Source: Planctomycetota bacterium
Lineage (GTDB): Bacteria; Planctomycetota; Planctomycetia; Planctomycetales; Planctomycetaceae
DNA length: 59,962 bases
Assembly: GCA_014584345.1 (NCBI GenBank)
Contig: JACTNB010000032.1
Span: forward strand, 1 to 59,962
Reading direction: 5' to 3'
A model generated the notes under the pieces. The model was not told the DNA's origin and did not search any database. It worked only from the letters and a program-made list of their open reading frames with translations. Below are positions 1 to 9,437 of the stretch, piece after piece. The translations under genes and the position numbers were made by a program. Within the stretch, counting starts at the first letter, position 1, and the number at the start of each line of letters is the position of its first letter.

Positions 1-2
1 TC

Positions 3-623
3 CGTGAGACCGCCGAGAAAATTGCCTCTGCAATGCATGGCATCGAAGTGCCAGGGGTCAAGCAGGAGATCACGCTCGAGAAGAACTACGAAGAAATCGA
101 GGGGGTGAAGGTGGACCTGATGATCACCCGCACCACCAGCGATGACGGCCAGTTTGGTGGCTTGCAGGAACAGATGAATCAGATCCTGTATGGCAGCGAC
201 GGCGCGGAAGCCCGTTTCGCCTACCTGGATGGCGTCTACATGCAAACGGTGGGCGGCGGCTCGGAATTGATGAAAACCGCCTTGCAAGCCTACAAGCAAG
301 GGACGGCAGACAGCGATCCCGTGCTTGCCAGGGATCTCAAGCCCCTGGGCGAGAAGAACAACGTGGTCGGCCTGATCGATTTGCAATCGCTGATCCTCGC
401 GGGGTTGAAGATTGCCGTCAATTCCCCCCTGCTTCCTCCGATGCCATTCGACGAAGATTCGCTGGATGAACTGAAAGTGGAACGCGGTTATATCGGTGTT
501 TCCGTCGGCACTACGGAAAATGGCTGTGGCGGCAAGCTGCACATTCCCAAGCAAACCTTGCAAGCCGGGCTGCAAATGTTCGGTTTCTTCCAGGAACTGC
601 AACAGCAGCAGAATGCCTTTTAA
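3..623 (+). CDS. C-terminal part of a hypothetical protein (5' end outside window)
   Basis: The reading frame is open from the first bases of the window, so the gene begins upstream; the Met codon at 33 is probably internal. About 206 residues are visible, acidic and Gln-rich at the end (a run of alternating Gln before the terminal Asn-Ala-Phe). I see no signal peptide, membrane segment or catalytic motif in this part. It contains the hydrophobic stretch around VVGLIDLQSLILAGLKIAV, which looks like a buried helix rather than a membrane span. The style resembles secreted planctomycete proteins of unknown function. A strong terminator follows 36 nt after the stop, so this is the last gene of its transcription unit. 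Function unknown. Confidence 0.8.
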   Translation, partial: RETAEKIASAMHGIEVPGVKQEITLEKNYEEIEGVKVDLMITRTTSDDGQFGGLQEQMNQILYGSDGAEARFAYLDGVYMQTVGGGSELMKTALQAYKQGTADSDPVLARDLKPLGEKNNVVGLIDLQSLILAGLKIAVNSPLLPPMPFDEDSLDELKVERGYIGVSVGTTENGCGGKLHIPKQTLQAGLQMFGFFQELQQQQNAF

Positions 624-658
624 CCTCTTGTTTTCTGGATTCCGATGCCGTTAGCGAT

Positions 659-695
659 AAAAACTTCCACTCGCCCGCGAGTGGAAGTTTTTTTG
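659..695 (+). terminator. Rho-independent terminator
   Basis: A 16-bp perfect stem has arms at 659-674 and 677-692, with AAAACTTCCACTCGC on the left. The CC loop is very short and a T-run ends near 695. It closes the gene ending at 623. Because the left arm begins with an A-run, it could also work on the minus strand. Confidence 0.9.
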
Positions 696-815
696 TCTCC
701 CGAGGGTGGATCGGGATGCTTGAAGCGGCAGCGACACGTCCAGCGCGATACAATTCCTTAGTTGCCTGCCCGTCTGAAACTGGCAGTGGTTGTTCCCCTG
801 GTGTGTTGATACTCC

Positions 816-3092
816 ATGTCCATTTCCCTGCTCAATTTTGGCATGCTTGCCGGTTTACTCGGCGTGACCATCCCCGTACTGGTGCATCTGCTCAACAGGC
901 GGCGTTTCGACGTGGTCCCGTGGGGGGCTATGCAGTTTCTGCAGTTGGGTGAACGCACACGTCAACGGATTAAACTGAGCGATCTGCTGCTGCTGTTGTT
1001 GCGAATGAGCCTGGTAGCCCTGCTGGTGTTTGCATTTACCCGGCCTTTCGTGAAAGGGAGCACTTGGATACGCAGTTTGCACCCGGAACCAGTCGATCTG
1101 GTTTTGATTATCGATGGATCCTACAGCATGGGTTGGACGGGCGAACCACAGACGCCACACGCCCGAGCCATTCAAGTCTGCCACGAGATTCTGGACGACC
1201 TGACATCCGTTGATCGGGTCGCCATTATCGACGCCCGTTCCCGCCCATTTCTGATGACACCCGCCCCGCTGACCGATACTGCCAACGCCCGGCTCGAACT
1301 GGAAAAAATCCAACGCCCGGATGGTTCCGCCAACCTGGTAAGTGCCCTGACGCAAGCATGCCAGTTATTGACGCAATCGTTCAGTACCCGCCGGGAGATC
1401 CTGGTGCTCACGGATAAACAGCAATCCTCCTGGAAGCTTGCGGAGTCTGCCCAGTGGAACGAAATGCTGCGTCTGCGTCATGCGGCAGCGGTTCCCATTC
1501 AAATCACGGCACTGGATGTCGGCCTGCCTTTAATGGAGCAACTGGAAAACTTTCAAGTAGAGCAACTGCAACTCTCCCGGGAACTGGCTGTTGTGCAAAC
1601 CCCCGTTACCGCCACGACGCGCGTGAAGTACGTCGGTCCCCTGGAGGAAACCAGTTGCGAACTATTCTGGTCCGTGGATGGTCAACAGTTAAGCCGGGAA
1701 ACTCGTTCATTGCAATTGAGACGTGGCGAGCAGACGGTCGTGCAATTCACCACGCGATTTTCCGATCCCGGCTCGCACGTCATTACCGCTTCCGTGACGC
1801 CGGATTCCCTCCCTGGTGATGATACCGCCACCTCAATTGTGCAGATCCTGGGAGAAATCCCCGCGCTGATCGCCATCAACGGTGGCGATCCTGCCCAACC
1901 GATACCCTCTGGGGCCAATCACACTCCTGGCACGGAGTATTATCTTAAACTGGCCTTTGGAAATCCCGATCTCGGCAAGGTGTGGGTGAAAGCCAGCGTG
2001 CGCGATCTGTCAACGCTGGATACCCCGTTGCTCCAGAATTATCGCATCCTGTTTCTCACGGGGAATGTTCCAGCGGATTTCAACTGGCAACCACTTACGG
2101 AATTCCTCATTCAGGGGGGAGCGATTGTCGTGCTGCCAGCGGCGGCATCGCGTGTGGAATCCTGGCAGGCCTTCACGGACTGGCAGTGGAATGGGCAGGT
2201 GGTCCCGCCTCTGCTGTTTAGCGAGCGTGTCGAGCATGCAGAGCAAGTGGAGCCGGAAAAACTGGATTCGTCCTCCCTGTCCGGGGCCTGGCTGGACCGT
2301 ATCAAGCAAACCAGCGACAGCGATCTGGCGGACGCCTTGTTTCGGCTGTACTGGCGACTGAAGCCTGCCCCACTGCTCCCCGCCCCCGCGGATAGCTCAA
2401 CTGCCAACGAGCCCGCTGTACTCTCACCGGTGACCATCGATGCACGCCTGCAATCGGGGGAGCCCCTGTTTGCCCGCAGATTTGTTGGACGAGGACAAGT
2501 CCTGATTAGTGCCGTGCCGTGGGATGGCGAGCAGAACGATCTGGTCCGTTTGCGATCGTTTGTACCGTTTGTGCACGAACTTGTCTTTGGCCTGACACGC
2601 ACCACGTCGAGCCGCAACGTAGAACTGGGCCAACCACTCCTGGTCAGTCAACTTCCCTGCCAGCCCCTGGTCATACCGGTCATCGGGCCCGATGGAGGCC
2701 AGGAGACCGCCCAGCGATCGGGGAGTGGCGAACAGATTCGATGGATTCTGGCTCCCCCTCGTTTGTCGGGCATCTATCGATTTCAGCCGGACTGCCGAGT
2801 CGATAACAAGGGAATTCCCGGAGAAACGGACATGCCCTTCTCCGTGCATGCGTCGCGCGAGGAATCGCAACTTGTGCGTCTCACCGCCGAGGAGTCGCAG
2901 CATCTGGCACAATCGTACGGCTTGCGTTGGAAGCAGGATTCCAGGGCCATGCTGGCGGATCTGGCAAGTACCTCCACGGGTATTGAAATCTGGCCCTTGC
3001 TGCTGTTCGTGGTGACCGCGATGCTATTACTGGAATTGCTCCTGACCCGCAAACTGGTTCAAGGGGGACACGCCCAGATCGACTTGCCCTGA
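816..3092 (+). CDS. BatA-domain / von Willebrand factor A membrane protein
   Basis: This is a 758-aa protein. Residues 1-80 form the BatA (aerotolerance regulator N-terminal) domain, with two hydrophobic helices (about 5-26 and 56-78) around an Arg-rich segment. A VWA domain follows, with a MIDAS-type DGSYS motif at residues 100-104 and the alternating strand/helix pattern of that fold. The long middle is probably a periplasmic or extracytoplasmic Ig-like/GATase-like region. A final membrane helix sits near residues 730-752. Planctomycetes and Bacteroidetes carry such genes next to MoxR ATPase, DUF58 and other Bat-like genes; those are not seen here and may lie elsewhere. A role in metal-dependent protein-protein interaction at the membrane is inferred from the family; the ligand is unknown. 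Confidence 0.9.
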   Translation: MSISLLNFGMLAGLLGVTIPVLVHLLNRRRFDVVPWGAMQFLQLGERTRQRIKLSDLLLLLLRMSLVALLVFAFTRPFVKGSTWIRSLHPEPVDLVLIIDGSYSMGWTGEPQTPHARAIQVCHEILDDLTSVDRVAIIDARSRPFLMTPAPLTDTANARLELEKIQRPDGSANLVSALTQACQLLTQSFSTRREILVLTDKQQSSWKLAESAQWNEMLRLRHAAAVPIQITALDVGLPLMEQLENFQVEQLQLSRELAVVQTPVTATTRVKYVGPLEETSCELFWSVDGQQLSRETRSLQLRRGEQTVVQFTTRFSDPGSHVITASVTPDSLPGDDTATSIVQILGEIPALIAINGGDPAQPIPSGANHTPGTEYYLKLAFGNPDLGKVWVKASVRDLSTLDTPLLQNYRILFLTGNVPADFNWQPLTEFLIQGGAIVVLPAAASRVESWQAFTDWQWNGQVVPPLLFSERVEHAEQVEPEKLDSSSLSGAWLDRIKQTSDSDLADALFRLYWRLKPAPLLPAPADSSTANEPAVLSPVTIDARLQSGEPLFARRFVGRGQVLISAVPWDGEQNDLVRLRSFVPFVHELVFGLTRTTSSRNVELGQPLLVSQLPCQPLVIPVIGPDGGQETAQRSGSGEQIRWILAPPRLSGIYRFQPDCRVDNKGIPGETDMPFSVHASREESQLVRLTAEESQHLAQSYGLRWKQDSRAMLADLASTSTGIEIWPLLLFVVTAMLLLELLLTRKLVQGGHAQIDLP

Positions 3093-3133
3093 AGTCCCGT
3101 GGCTCGGACCAGAGCGAGGAGTCGAAACGGCAC

Positions 3134-3919
3134 TCAGCCTTCCCAGCCGAGGATCGTCGCAGAGTGTATACGGCAGAGCCCCTGCACCTGGCGGAGCAAC
3201 AGGGCGCCATCCTCGTCGATTCCCTCGCAGCGACCCACGAGGAGTTCCCCCGACTGTTCGAGGGAAACAATTTTGCCATCCAGTAAATGCGCCGCCCGCC
3301 ATGCGGTGACCAGGCATTGCCTGCCCATGTCCGGTTCCTCCAGCAGCTGCGAGAAGAGCCTCGCGAATTCGATCAGGATCCGTTCGCGCGAACAAGCCGC
3401 CCCGGCGACATCGCACAGGGCGATGCCTCGATCGCGAAGATCCTCGGGGGCGGTGTTCCAGGAATTGTTGACATTCAACCCGATCCCGATCACCAGGCAA
3501 TCCGTGTCGGAAACCGCCTGTTCCAGCAGAATGCCGCAAACTTTACGTTGATTCAGATACAGATCGTTGGGCCATTTCAACTGGAGTTGATCCGGGCGAG
3601 CAATCCTCGCGTCGCACAAGGACTGGCGGAGCACTGCGGCAGTCAGCAGGGAGAGCAGGCCCTGTTCCCGGCGCGCAATCTGGTACTGCGACGCACGAAT
3701 GACCAGGGAGAACGTGAGCCCGCCCGGCGCGGACCACCAGCGGTTGGATCCCCTGCCCCTCCCCGCTGATTGTTCCTCGGCTACGACCACAGCAGGCAGG
3801 GATAGATCCCGGGCGTGCGCGCTGGCATACCGGTTCGTGGAATCGACCTGCTCCAGATAGATTATCCGCCACGACGGCAATGCCGCTTCCAGTGACTTCA
3901 GGTTCAATTGAGGAGACAT
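3134..3919 (-). CDS. birA: Biotin--[acetyl-CoA-carboxylase] ligase
   Basis: A 261-aa biotin protein ligase that activates biotin to biotinyl-AMP and attaches it to the carboxyl carrier protein. Diagnostic motifs are DSTN (residues 26-29), the biotinyl-AMP loop GRGRGS (53-58) and KWPNDLY near residue 115, followed by a GILLE segment and IGIGLNVNN. It lacks the N-terminal helix-turn-helix of E. coli BirA, so it is a group I (non-repressor) enzyme. The C-terminal SH3-like domain is present (LVGRCEGIDEDGALLL). It converges with the VWA gene, with a 41-nt gap. A biotin synthesis gene, bioD, lies 7 kb away, but they are not in one operon. Confidence 0.95.
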   Translation of the reverse strand: MSPQLNLKSLEAALPSWRIIYLEQVDSTNRYASAHARDLSLPAVVVAEEQSAGRGRGSNRWWSAPGGLTFSLVIRASQYQIARREQGLLSLLTAAVLRQSLCDARIARPDQLQLKWPNDLYLNQRKVCGILLEQAVSDTDCLVIGIGLNVNNSWNTAPEDLRDRGIALCDVAGAACSRERILIEFARLFSQLLEEPDMGRQCLVTAWRAAHLLDGKIVSLEQSGELLVGRCEGIDEDGALLLRQVQGLCRIHSATILGWEG

Positions 3920-3982
3920 GGCTATCGGAGCATACGGGGGTTGATGGGGCGGCCTTTTCGAGAGTACATACCTGGCGCGCGT

Positions 3983-4945
3983 TCAATGCCGATCCATCAA
4001 ATACAATCCGGCAATTGTCAACAGGACTCCCAACGACAACCAGGGAGTCAGGGGTTCGGCGAACCAGATCACGCCAACCAGGGTAGCCATCGCTATTTGC
4101 GTGGTGTTGATCATATTGACCTGATTCACATTCAAATAGCGAAACGATACGCCGATGCAATAAAAAGCCACAGCGTTGAAAATCCCCGCGAGTTGCATCA
4201 CTAGCGTTTCTTCGAGCGTGGTGGAGGCAAGCACATCCCAGGGGACACGCCACACAGCCAGGGCACCAATGGCCACAACACCAACGGTGCTGAAGACAAC
4301 CAGTGTGGCGGAGATCGGCAGTTCCCGCACGTAGCGCCGAATTACCACGCCAGACACACCGTAGCCGGCTCCTGCCAGCATCGCCATGAAAACTCCAAGC
4401 GAGATTTCCGTAAGAGTGGCCTCCTGCAGGACTGACCGCGACGCATCGCCCGCACCAACACTCAACATGGCCACGGCAAGAATGAGCGTGGTGAGAGCCA
4501 GTGCCGAACGATTCGTGATGGGCTCTCCGAGCATCGCACGACTGGTAATCGCCCCGGATAACAGCAGGAGGGCGAACGTGATGGGGACCGACATAGCCAG
4601 TCCGATCAGGCCCAATGCATATTGAAAACTCAGATTCCCTGCAAACTGCATGATCAGCCCGGCGATGGTCAAAGGGACCATGACACGTGGCGAGGGGAGC
4701 GCGGTTTCCCTTTTCAACAGGTTCCTGCAGACCAGTCCCCATGTCAGGAGTGTGGCGGGGACTGCCTTATGGGCCGTCACCCAGATGGACCAGTCGAAGT
4801 CTCCCGGGCGGGCACTTTGACGCAGTGCCATGTTGGCCAGCGTATACCCGATGGCGGCAACCAGTCCGCACAACAGACCAATCATTCTTTCACGGGTTCG
4901 CCGATCCGCTTCGGACGAGGGATCGGTCGCTTGACTGGTTGCCAT
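3983..4945 (-). CDS. EamA-family (DMT superfamily) transporter
   Basis: A hydrophobic protein of about 320 aa with ten predicted membrane helices and the internal duplication typical of EamA/RhaT permeases (two five-helix halves). I chose the ATG at 4945 because the open frame upstream, from 5074, encodes an Arg/His/Pro-rich stretch unlike a protein N-terminus. From 4945 the protein starts with a short polar leader of about 20 residues and then the first helix (MIGLLCGLVAAIGYTLANMA). The family exports or imports small metabolites such as amino acids or nucleotide sugars; no substrate can be deduced here. It sits upstream of birA on the same strand with a gap of about 60 nt, so the two may be co-transcribed. 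Confidence 0.85.
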   Translation of the reverse strand: MATSQATDPSSEADRRTRERMIGLLCGLVAAIGYTLANMALRQSARPGDFDWSIWVTAHKAVPATLLTWGLVCRNLLKRETALPSPRVMVPLTIAGLIMQFAGNLSFQYALGLIGLAMSVPITFALLLLSGAITSRAMLGEPITNRSALALTTLILAVAMLSVGAGDASRSVLQEATLTEISLGVFMAMLAGAGYGVSGVVIRRYVRELPISATLVVFSTVGVVAIGALAVWRVPWDVLASTTLEETLVMQLAGIFNAVAFYCIGVSFRYLNVNQVNMINTTQIAMATLVGVIWFAEPLTPWLSLGVLLTIAGLYLMDRH

Positions 4946-5198
4946 CGTGATGAGTGTAACTACAAGGGGGGTGTGGTGAGAGGCAGATCCTGCCGCGGGG
5001 ACAGGCCCATGGCAGGGGATATTATGACGAGCCCGGCGGCGAATTCCATGCCCGCAACGGAACAGTCGCCACATTCATGGGAAGTTCTAGCAGACAAGGG
5101 GTGGGGAATACCGCAAGTGAGCTTCAGGTGGTATCATAATTTTTTTCATTTCCGCGTCGTTCGAGTCTTTCCCTAATTTGTGTACCAGGAAAACCGGC

Positions 5199-6629
5199 AT
5201 GATCTGCATCTCCGTTACGCCACATTCACGTGTCCTTGCGAAGGTTGATCTTTTCAACGCTTCCCACCAGGGGGATATCATCGAGTTGTGTATTGATCAC
5301 CTCGTGAAAGAGCCCGATTTCAAGGATTTGCTGTCGGACGTTTCCAAGCCCGTCATCATCTCCTGTCGTCGAAAACAGGACGGTGGACAGTGGGATGGTT
5401 CCGAGGAAGACCGCCTGATGCTGCTGCGTCAGGCGATCGTGGCTGGCCCAGATTATATCGAACTCGATCTGGATATTGCTCCGAAGATTCCGCGATTCGG
5501 CAAGACCCAACGCGTGATCTCCTTTACCCGCCTGGACCGTCCGGAATACGATATCGATTCCGTCTTCGAGGAAGCAGCCGCCCAGCACGCGGACATTATC
5601 AAGTTTCGCTGGCCCACGCCCACGCTGGAAGATGTCTGGCCCTTGCTGGCTGCGGTCAGCCAGCGGCGTGCGATACCGATCGTGGGGCAGGGTCTGGGAC
5701 GTCCGGAACTGACCTTCTCGCTGCTCGGTAAAAAATACGATTCCCCCTGGATCTACGCCGCCCTGGAAAAGGGAATGGAAGATCATCCCGGGCAATGCAC
5801 GGTAAATGAATTACGAGAAATCTATCGCATTTCCGACATCGACAGGAAAACAAAATTCGTGGCGGTGGCAGGAATGGGGCCCTCCGAAACCGCGACGCTA
5901 CAGGCCTTGAATGCTGGTTTTCAGGATCTGGGGTTGAATATTCGCTGCCTGCCCGTCGTGATCAATAATCTCGAACGGTTGGCGAAGATGTTCGATATCC
6001 TGAAGATACACGTGTTAATCGCCAATTCGAGCCTGGGAACGCGGATTCAGCCGTTTGTGGAACACTGCGAGGATACGGATCGGCGTACGCGTTATCTGGA
6101 TACACTGCTCAAACAGACCGATGGCTGGCATGGCTATAACTCCTTGTGGAGGAGCCTGGCGAAGAATTTAGAGTTGGCGTTGCAGCACGCCTTTGGGCAG
6201 GAAACACACTTGAATCAGCGTTCCGCGCTGGTGATCGGCACGGGAGGCACCAGCCTGACGGCCATTCAGGCACTCCGGCAGAAACAGGCCGTCGTCAGTA
6301 TTACCGGCCCCGATGACAAGGTGGCCCGTGAAATGGCGGAAACGCTGCAGTTGCGACACGTTCCGTTCCAATCTCTGTACGACGTCCACAATGATATCGT
6401 GGTGCTGGCCGACCCCGAGGTGCAACCGGGTTCGGGACGGTTGCAAATGAACCCTTCGTATTTTCAGCCGCACATGCTCGTGCTGGATTTGAGTCACTTG
6501 CCCGAGGAGCATCCACTGACGGAAGAAGCCCGCCTGCGAGGCAGCCGGGTTTTCGATTCCCGGCAAATCTGGCATGCCCAGATCGCAGCACAATTCCGCG
6601 CGATCACCGGGGAAAACTATCCCTTATAA
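5199..6629 (+). CDS. AroD/AroE-like fusion with degenerate active sites
   Basis: A 476-aa protein starting at the ATG at 5199, with AGGA upstream. Residues 1-215 align with type I 3-dehydroquinate dehydratase, and residues 218-476 resemble shikimate dehydrogenase, including a Rossmann GTGGTS loop. The Schiff-base lysine is kept (K135 in DIIKFRW), as are E29, R57 and Q199. The position of the catalytic His is Thr (T110), the Arg of the E. coli EWR motif is Cys (C31), and the Arg of the ISR motif is Ser (S174). In the C-terminal half I cannot find the NVTxPHK lysine, and the GxNTD motif reads GYNSLW, without the Asp. The protein is intact but may not do both shikimate-pathway reactions; annotation as bifunctional AroDE would be by homology only. 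Confidence 0.85.
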   Translation: MICISVTPHSRVLAKVDLFNASHQGDIIELCIDHLVKEPDFKDLLSDVSKPVIISCRRKQDGGQWDGSEEDRLMLLRQAIVAGPDYIELDLDIAPKIPRFGKTQRVISFTRLDRPEYDIDSVFEEAAAQHADIIKFRWPTPTLEDVWPLLAAVSQRRAIPIVGQGLGRPELTFSLLGKKYDSPWIYAALEKGMEDHPGQCTVNELREIYRISDIDRKTKFVAVAGMGPSETATLQALNAGFQDLGLNIRCLPVVINNLERLAKMFDILKIHVLIANSSLGTRIQPFVEHCEDTDRRTRYLDTLLKQTDGWHGYNSLWRSLAKNLELALQHAFGQETHLNQRSALVIGTGGTSLTAIQALRQKQAVVSITGPDDKVAREMAETLQLRHVPFQSLYDVHNDIVVLADPEVQPGSGRLQMNPSYFQPHMLVLDLSHLPEEHPLTEEARLRGSRVFDSRQIWHAQIAAQFRAITGENYPL

Positions 6630-6942
6630 GCGGAATCAGCGTCTCGCGCGGAGCGGCGGGCGTCTCCGTCAAGCCTTCCCCCGGGAGGTTACCGCCTGTC
6701 CGTGGAGTCGATCTGCCCCACCCGCCTGGAGACCTTGATCTCCGAAATGCGTAGTGGCTGAGTCAACTTAAGGTGGTACTATAGGAGAGGTTTTCTCTCC
6801 GCCGGGATATATCCGGACCTGCCCAACCTTCACGATTTCCCCAACAATTTTTTCTTCAGGCCGATTCAATGTACACCCCACTCCGGCTCGCACTGGCGGA
6901 GCCACTGTTGTTAACATCACGTCGGCCCGAGTCGGAGTTTCG
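6630..6942 (+). other. Intergenic, nothing recognised
   Basis: 313 nt between the converging AroD/E-like gene and adk. I see GC-rich sequence with short imperfect palindromes but no open frame with codon-like structure and no clear terminator with a T-run. Confidence 0.5.
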
Positions 6943-7599
6943 CTAGGATTTCAAGCGATACTTGGCGAGATTCAGATCGCGTTGAATATCGGCCTGCACT
7001 TCCTGGATGGGGCGATCCCCCCGCACGGAGATCACCAGTTCCTTTCGGCGGAACAGATTCAGTGCTGGCAGGGTTTTTTCCTGATAATCGAGCAGTCGTT
7101 CGCGAATTGCCGATTCGTTATCATCGGGACGCCGGATCAGGTCCCGGCTACTGCAGGCATCGCAAACACCGGCCAGTTTGGGGGGAGCGGAGACCAGATT
7201 GTAGGTGGCTCCACAATTTCCACAAACTCTCCGGGAGGAGAGGCGTTCGACAATCAGGTCGGCGGGGACATCGATGAACAGCACCGCATCGATATCGTAA
7301 CTTTCCAGAAAGAACTCCGCCTGCGCTTCGTTGCGGGGAAATCCATCGAGCATGAAGCCGTAGTTCCAGTCGTGCTCCTGCAACCGCTGCTGCACGATAT
7401 TTTCGACGAATTCGTCGGGGATGAGTTTTCCCGTGCTCATCAACCGCTTGATCCGGGCAGCGAGCTTGGTGTGGTTCTTGATGTTCCAGCGCAATATGTC
7501 GCCTACGCTGATATGCACCAGATTGAACCGTTTACACATGATCTCCGATTGCGTTCCCTTGCCGCAACCAGGCATGCCCATAATCACGTATTTGTGCAT
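6943..7599 (-). CDS. adk: Adenylate kinase
   Basis: A 218-aa nucleotide monophosphate kinase (AMP + ATP to 2 ADP). The P-loop is GMPGCGKGT (residues 8-16). The NMP-binding segment and the DGFPRN motif (LDGFPRNEAQAEFF) are present. The LID carries a Cys4 zinc site (CGNCG then CDACSS). The ORF is open to 7701, but the ATG at 7599 places the P-loop at the usual distance from the N-terminus, so I prefer it. The length is normal for long-LID bacterial Adk. An unusual detail is Cys in place of the common Ala/Ser in the P-loop (GCGKGT). It stands alone, with no ribosomal or secY neighbours. Confidence 0.95.
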   Translation of the reverse strand: MHKYVIMGMPGCGKGTQSEIMCKRFNLVHISVGDILRWNIKNHTKLAARIKRLMSTGKLIPDEFVENIVQQRLQEHDWNYGFMLDGFPRNEAQAEFFLESYDIDAVLFIDVPADLIVERLSSRRVCGNCGATYNLVSAPPKLAGVCDACSSRDLIRRPDDNESAIRERLLDYQEKTLPALNLFRRKELVISVRGDRPIQEVQADIQRDLNLAKYRLKS

Positions 7600-8129
7600 T
7601 GAACACATCCATTCCGAAATCAATTCCCTGCCAAACGTGCAGGAATGCAAGTTCCAGGTTTGAAGCCCCGCATGATATCGTTTCACCGAATCTGCATTCA
7701 ACTGTAGCTATTGAATTGAGTGTCCCGAACCACTCATGCCCGGGCATTGATGTGTCGGATTTCCGGATTAAGGGGGGCGCCCGCCCTGCTCCGACCACCG
7801 GCGGTCTGCCAGTTGCTCGCCGTTCCCGGTACGGCCTTCTATCTAGGGCTCCCATACGTTTTTCGCATCTGGCCGCGGAAAACGGTTGCTCGTGTATCTC
7901 GTCTGGAAATACCTTCGAACCGAGCTACAATGCGATGGAATGCGCGGCTCGAAGACGCAGTTTTCCTACCGAATTTCCTCAACTGGCCTGCATCCACCCC
8001 CATGAACTGACATAATACGGGAAATGGGATTGAAACTGACGTGCCGACATCAAGGTTACGAATTCGATTGACGGGTTCGAGAAAGCACAAGCCGTCCGCG
8101 TAATACAGACCTGACAGGAAGGAGAGTCG
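7600..8129 (+). other. Intergenic, probably promoters of two divergent genes
   Basis: 530 nt between adk (leftward) and the PDZ gene (rightward). No frame here shows coding character. A good ribosome-binding site, AGGAAGGAGAG, ends 3 nt before the ATG at 8130. I could not pick a convincing promoter. Confidence 0.5.
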
Positions 8130-9434
8130 ATGGACTCCATTGCCATGCGATTTCTTCGCCGAGGAATAGTCTCCAGCCTTTTGGGGGCCATCCTGTGTTG
8201 TCAGACCGATGCTCTGTCTGCCACACAACGTAAACTGCCTCCTCCGCCCGGTGTCCCCGAGGTGACCCCTGCCTTGCGCCGGGAATTGCTACGAGAGTTG
8301 ACAGATGACGACTTCCGCGTGAGAGAACACGCATCGAACGTGCTGAGGCAGGGTTCCGTTGATACCATCAAATCCCTGAAGCAGTATGTGGCCGGACAGG
8401 AGGAATGGGAAGCGACGGTGGAGGGTAAGGTTCGTGCCTTGCAGATTTCCCAGGATGTCTACCTGCGCCTGCTGCGTTGGCAACTTGATGACGACGCGCT
8501 GCGTGTGCGTGGGATGATCGACGAAATTCGTCTGGCGGATGATCCCCTGCTGGGACCACGACTCGACACTTTTCATGTCACGCACGCGGCGTTGATGGAA
8601 CGGGCCTCGATCCGCTCCCTGGTGCGTCTTAACGCGGTCATGGAATTCCGGAAGGTGCCGCGTTATTTTCCCGGGATCTCGAAGCAGGATTTTTCCACGG
8701 AACTGCCGTTTCATGTATTTATCGGGGAAGACTGGCTGGGTGAAGAAAAAGACCTGAGACATGTCGAACTGCTGCTGTTGCTGGGTGAAAGCCAGTTCGG
8801 AAACTCTCGAGCCTTGTATCGGATTCACGGCTGCCCCATTCCCCTGGAAGCGTTTCAAGACCTGGCGGCTGGGTTACCCGGAGTGTTTGTGGAGGAAAGG
8901 AGCCGAGCGCGACTGGGCATTGCGGCGAACAATCCGCAGTTCGGCGACTTTCTCGACTGGGAAGTGACGCAGATTCACCCGGGCTCCTCGGCAGCCCATG
9001 CGGGGTTGCGCACCAAAGACCGCATCGTGCGACTTGAAGGGGAAATCATCAAGACGTTTCGCGATCTGACGATCAAGCTCGAAGCATACAAACCCGCAGA
9101 CATCGTGACGCTGGACGTGCTGCGTGATCAGTCCGTCGCGCGAGAAGTGACCATGCAGGTTCCCGCATCCCTGGAGGAAATCGGCATAAAACTCGACGCG
9201 GACTTTCAACGATTCACGATCATTCAATCGATCAAGAAGGATTCGGAAGCAGAGCGTCTCGGCTTGAATCACCTGCTGCGCATCGACCGGCTGAATGGTC
9301 AACCGGTCAACGGGCCCGACAATTTTCTACTGTACTATACCCGCTTGAAACCGGGAGAGACCATGGTGTTGACCGTGCGTGAATTCGAACAGGTGTCGGT
9401 AACGCTACGAGGCTGGGTGGGACCGTACCGTTGA
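8130..9434 (+). CDS. Secreted protein with two PDZ domains
   Basis: 434 aa. It begins with a Sec-type signal (basic MRFLRRG segment, hydrophobic core, then ALSA near residue 30). Residues about 45-100 look like a HEAT/armadillo-like helical repeat (LTDDDFRVREHASNVL). Two PDZ domains follow. The first, about residues 250-345, has the carboxylate-loop-like RLGIAAN and the GLRTKDRIVRLEGE segment. The second, about 350-434, has AERLGLNHLLRIDRLNGQPV. There is no trypsin-like protease domain, so it is a scaffold or substrate-binding protein rather than a DegP protease. Function inferred only at this level. The start is supported by AGGAAGGAGAG. Confidence 0.85.
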   Translation: MDSIAMRFLRRGIVSSLLGAILCCQTDALSATQRKLPPPPGVPEVTPALRRELLRELTDDDFRVREHASNVLRQGSVDTIKSLKQYVAGQEEWEATVEGKVRALQISQDVYLRLLRWQLDDDALRVRGMIDEIRLADDPLLGPRLDTFHVTHAALMERASIRSLVRLNAVMEFRKVPRYFPGISKQDFSTELPFHVFIGEDWLGEEKDLRHVELLLLLGESQFGNSRALYRIHGCPIPLEAFQDLAAGLPGVFVEERSRARLGIAANNPQFGDFLDWEVTQIHPGSSAAHAGLRTKDRIVRLEGEIIKTFRDLTIKLEAYKPADIVTLDVLRDQSVAREVTMQVPASLEEIGIKLDADFQRFTIIQSIKKDSEAERLGLNHLLRIDRLNGQPVNGPDNFLLYYTRLKPGETMVLTVREFEQVSVTLRGWVGPYR

Positions 9435-9437
9435 TTT

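Noticed and set aside
3543..4742. 399-codon minus-strand ORF across the transporter and birA
   Set aside because: Cys/Arg/His-rich composition with no fold; the EamA and BirA frames cover the same DNA with clear motifs.
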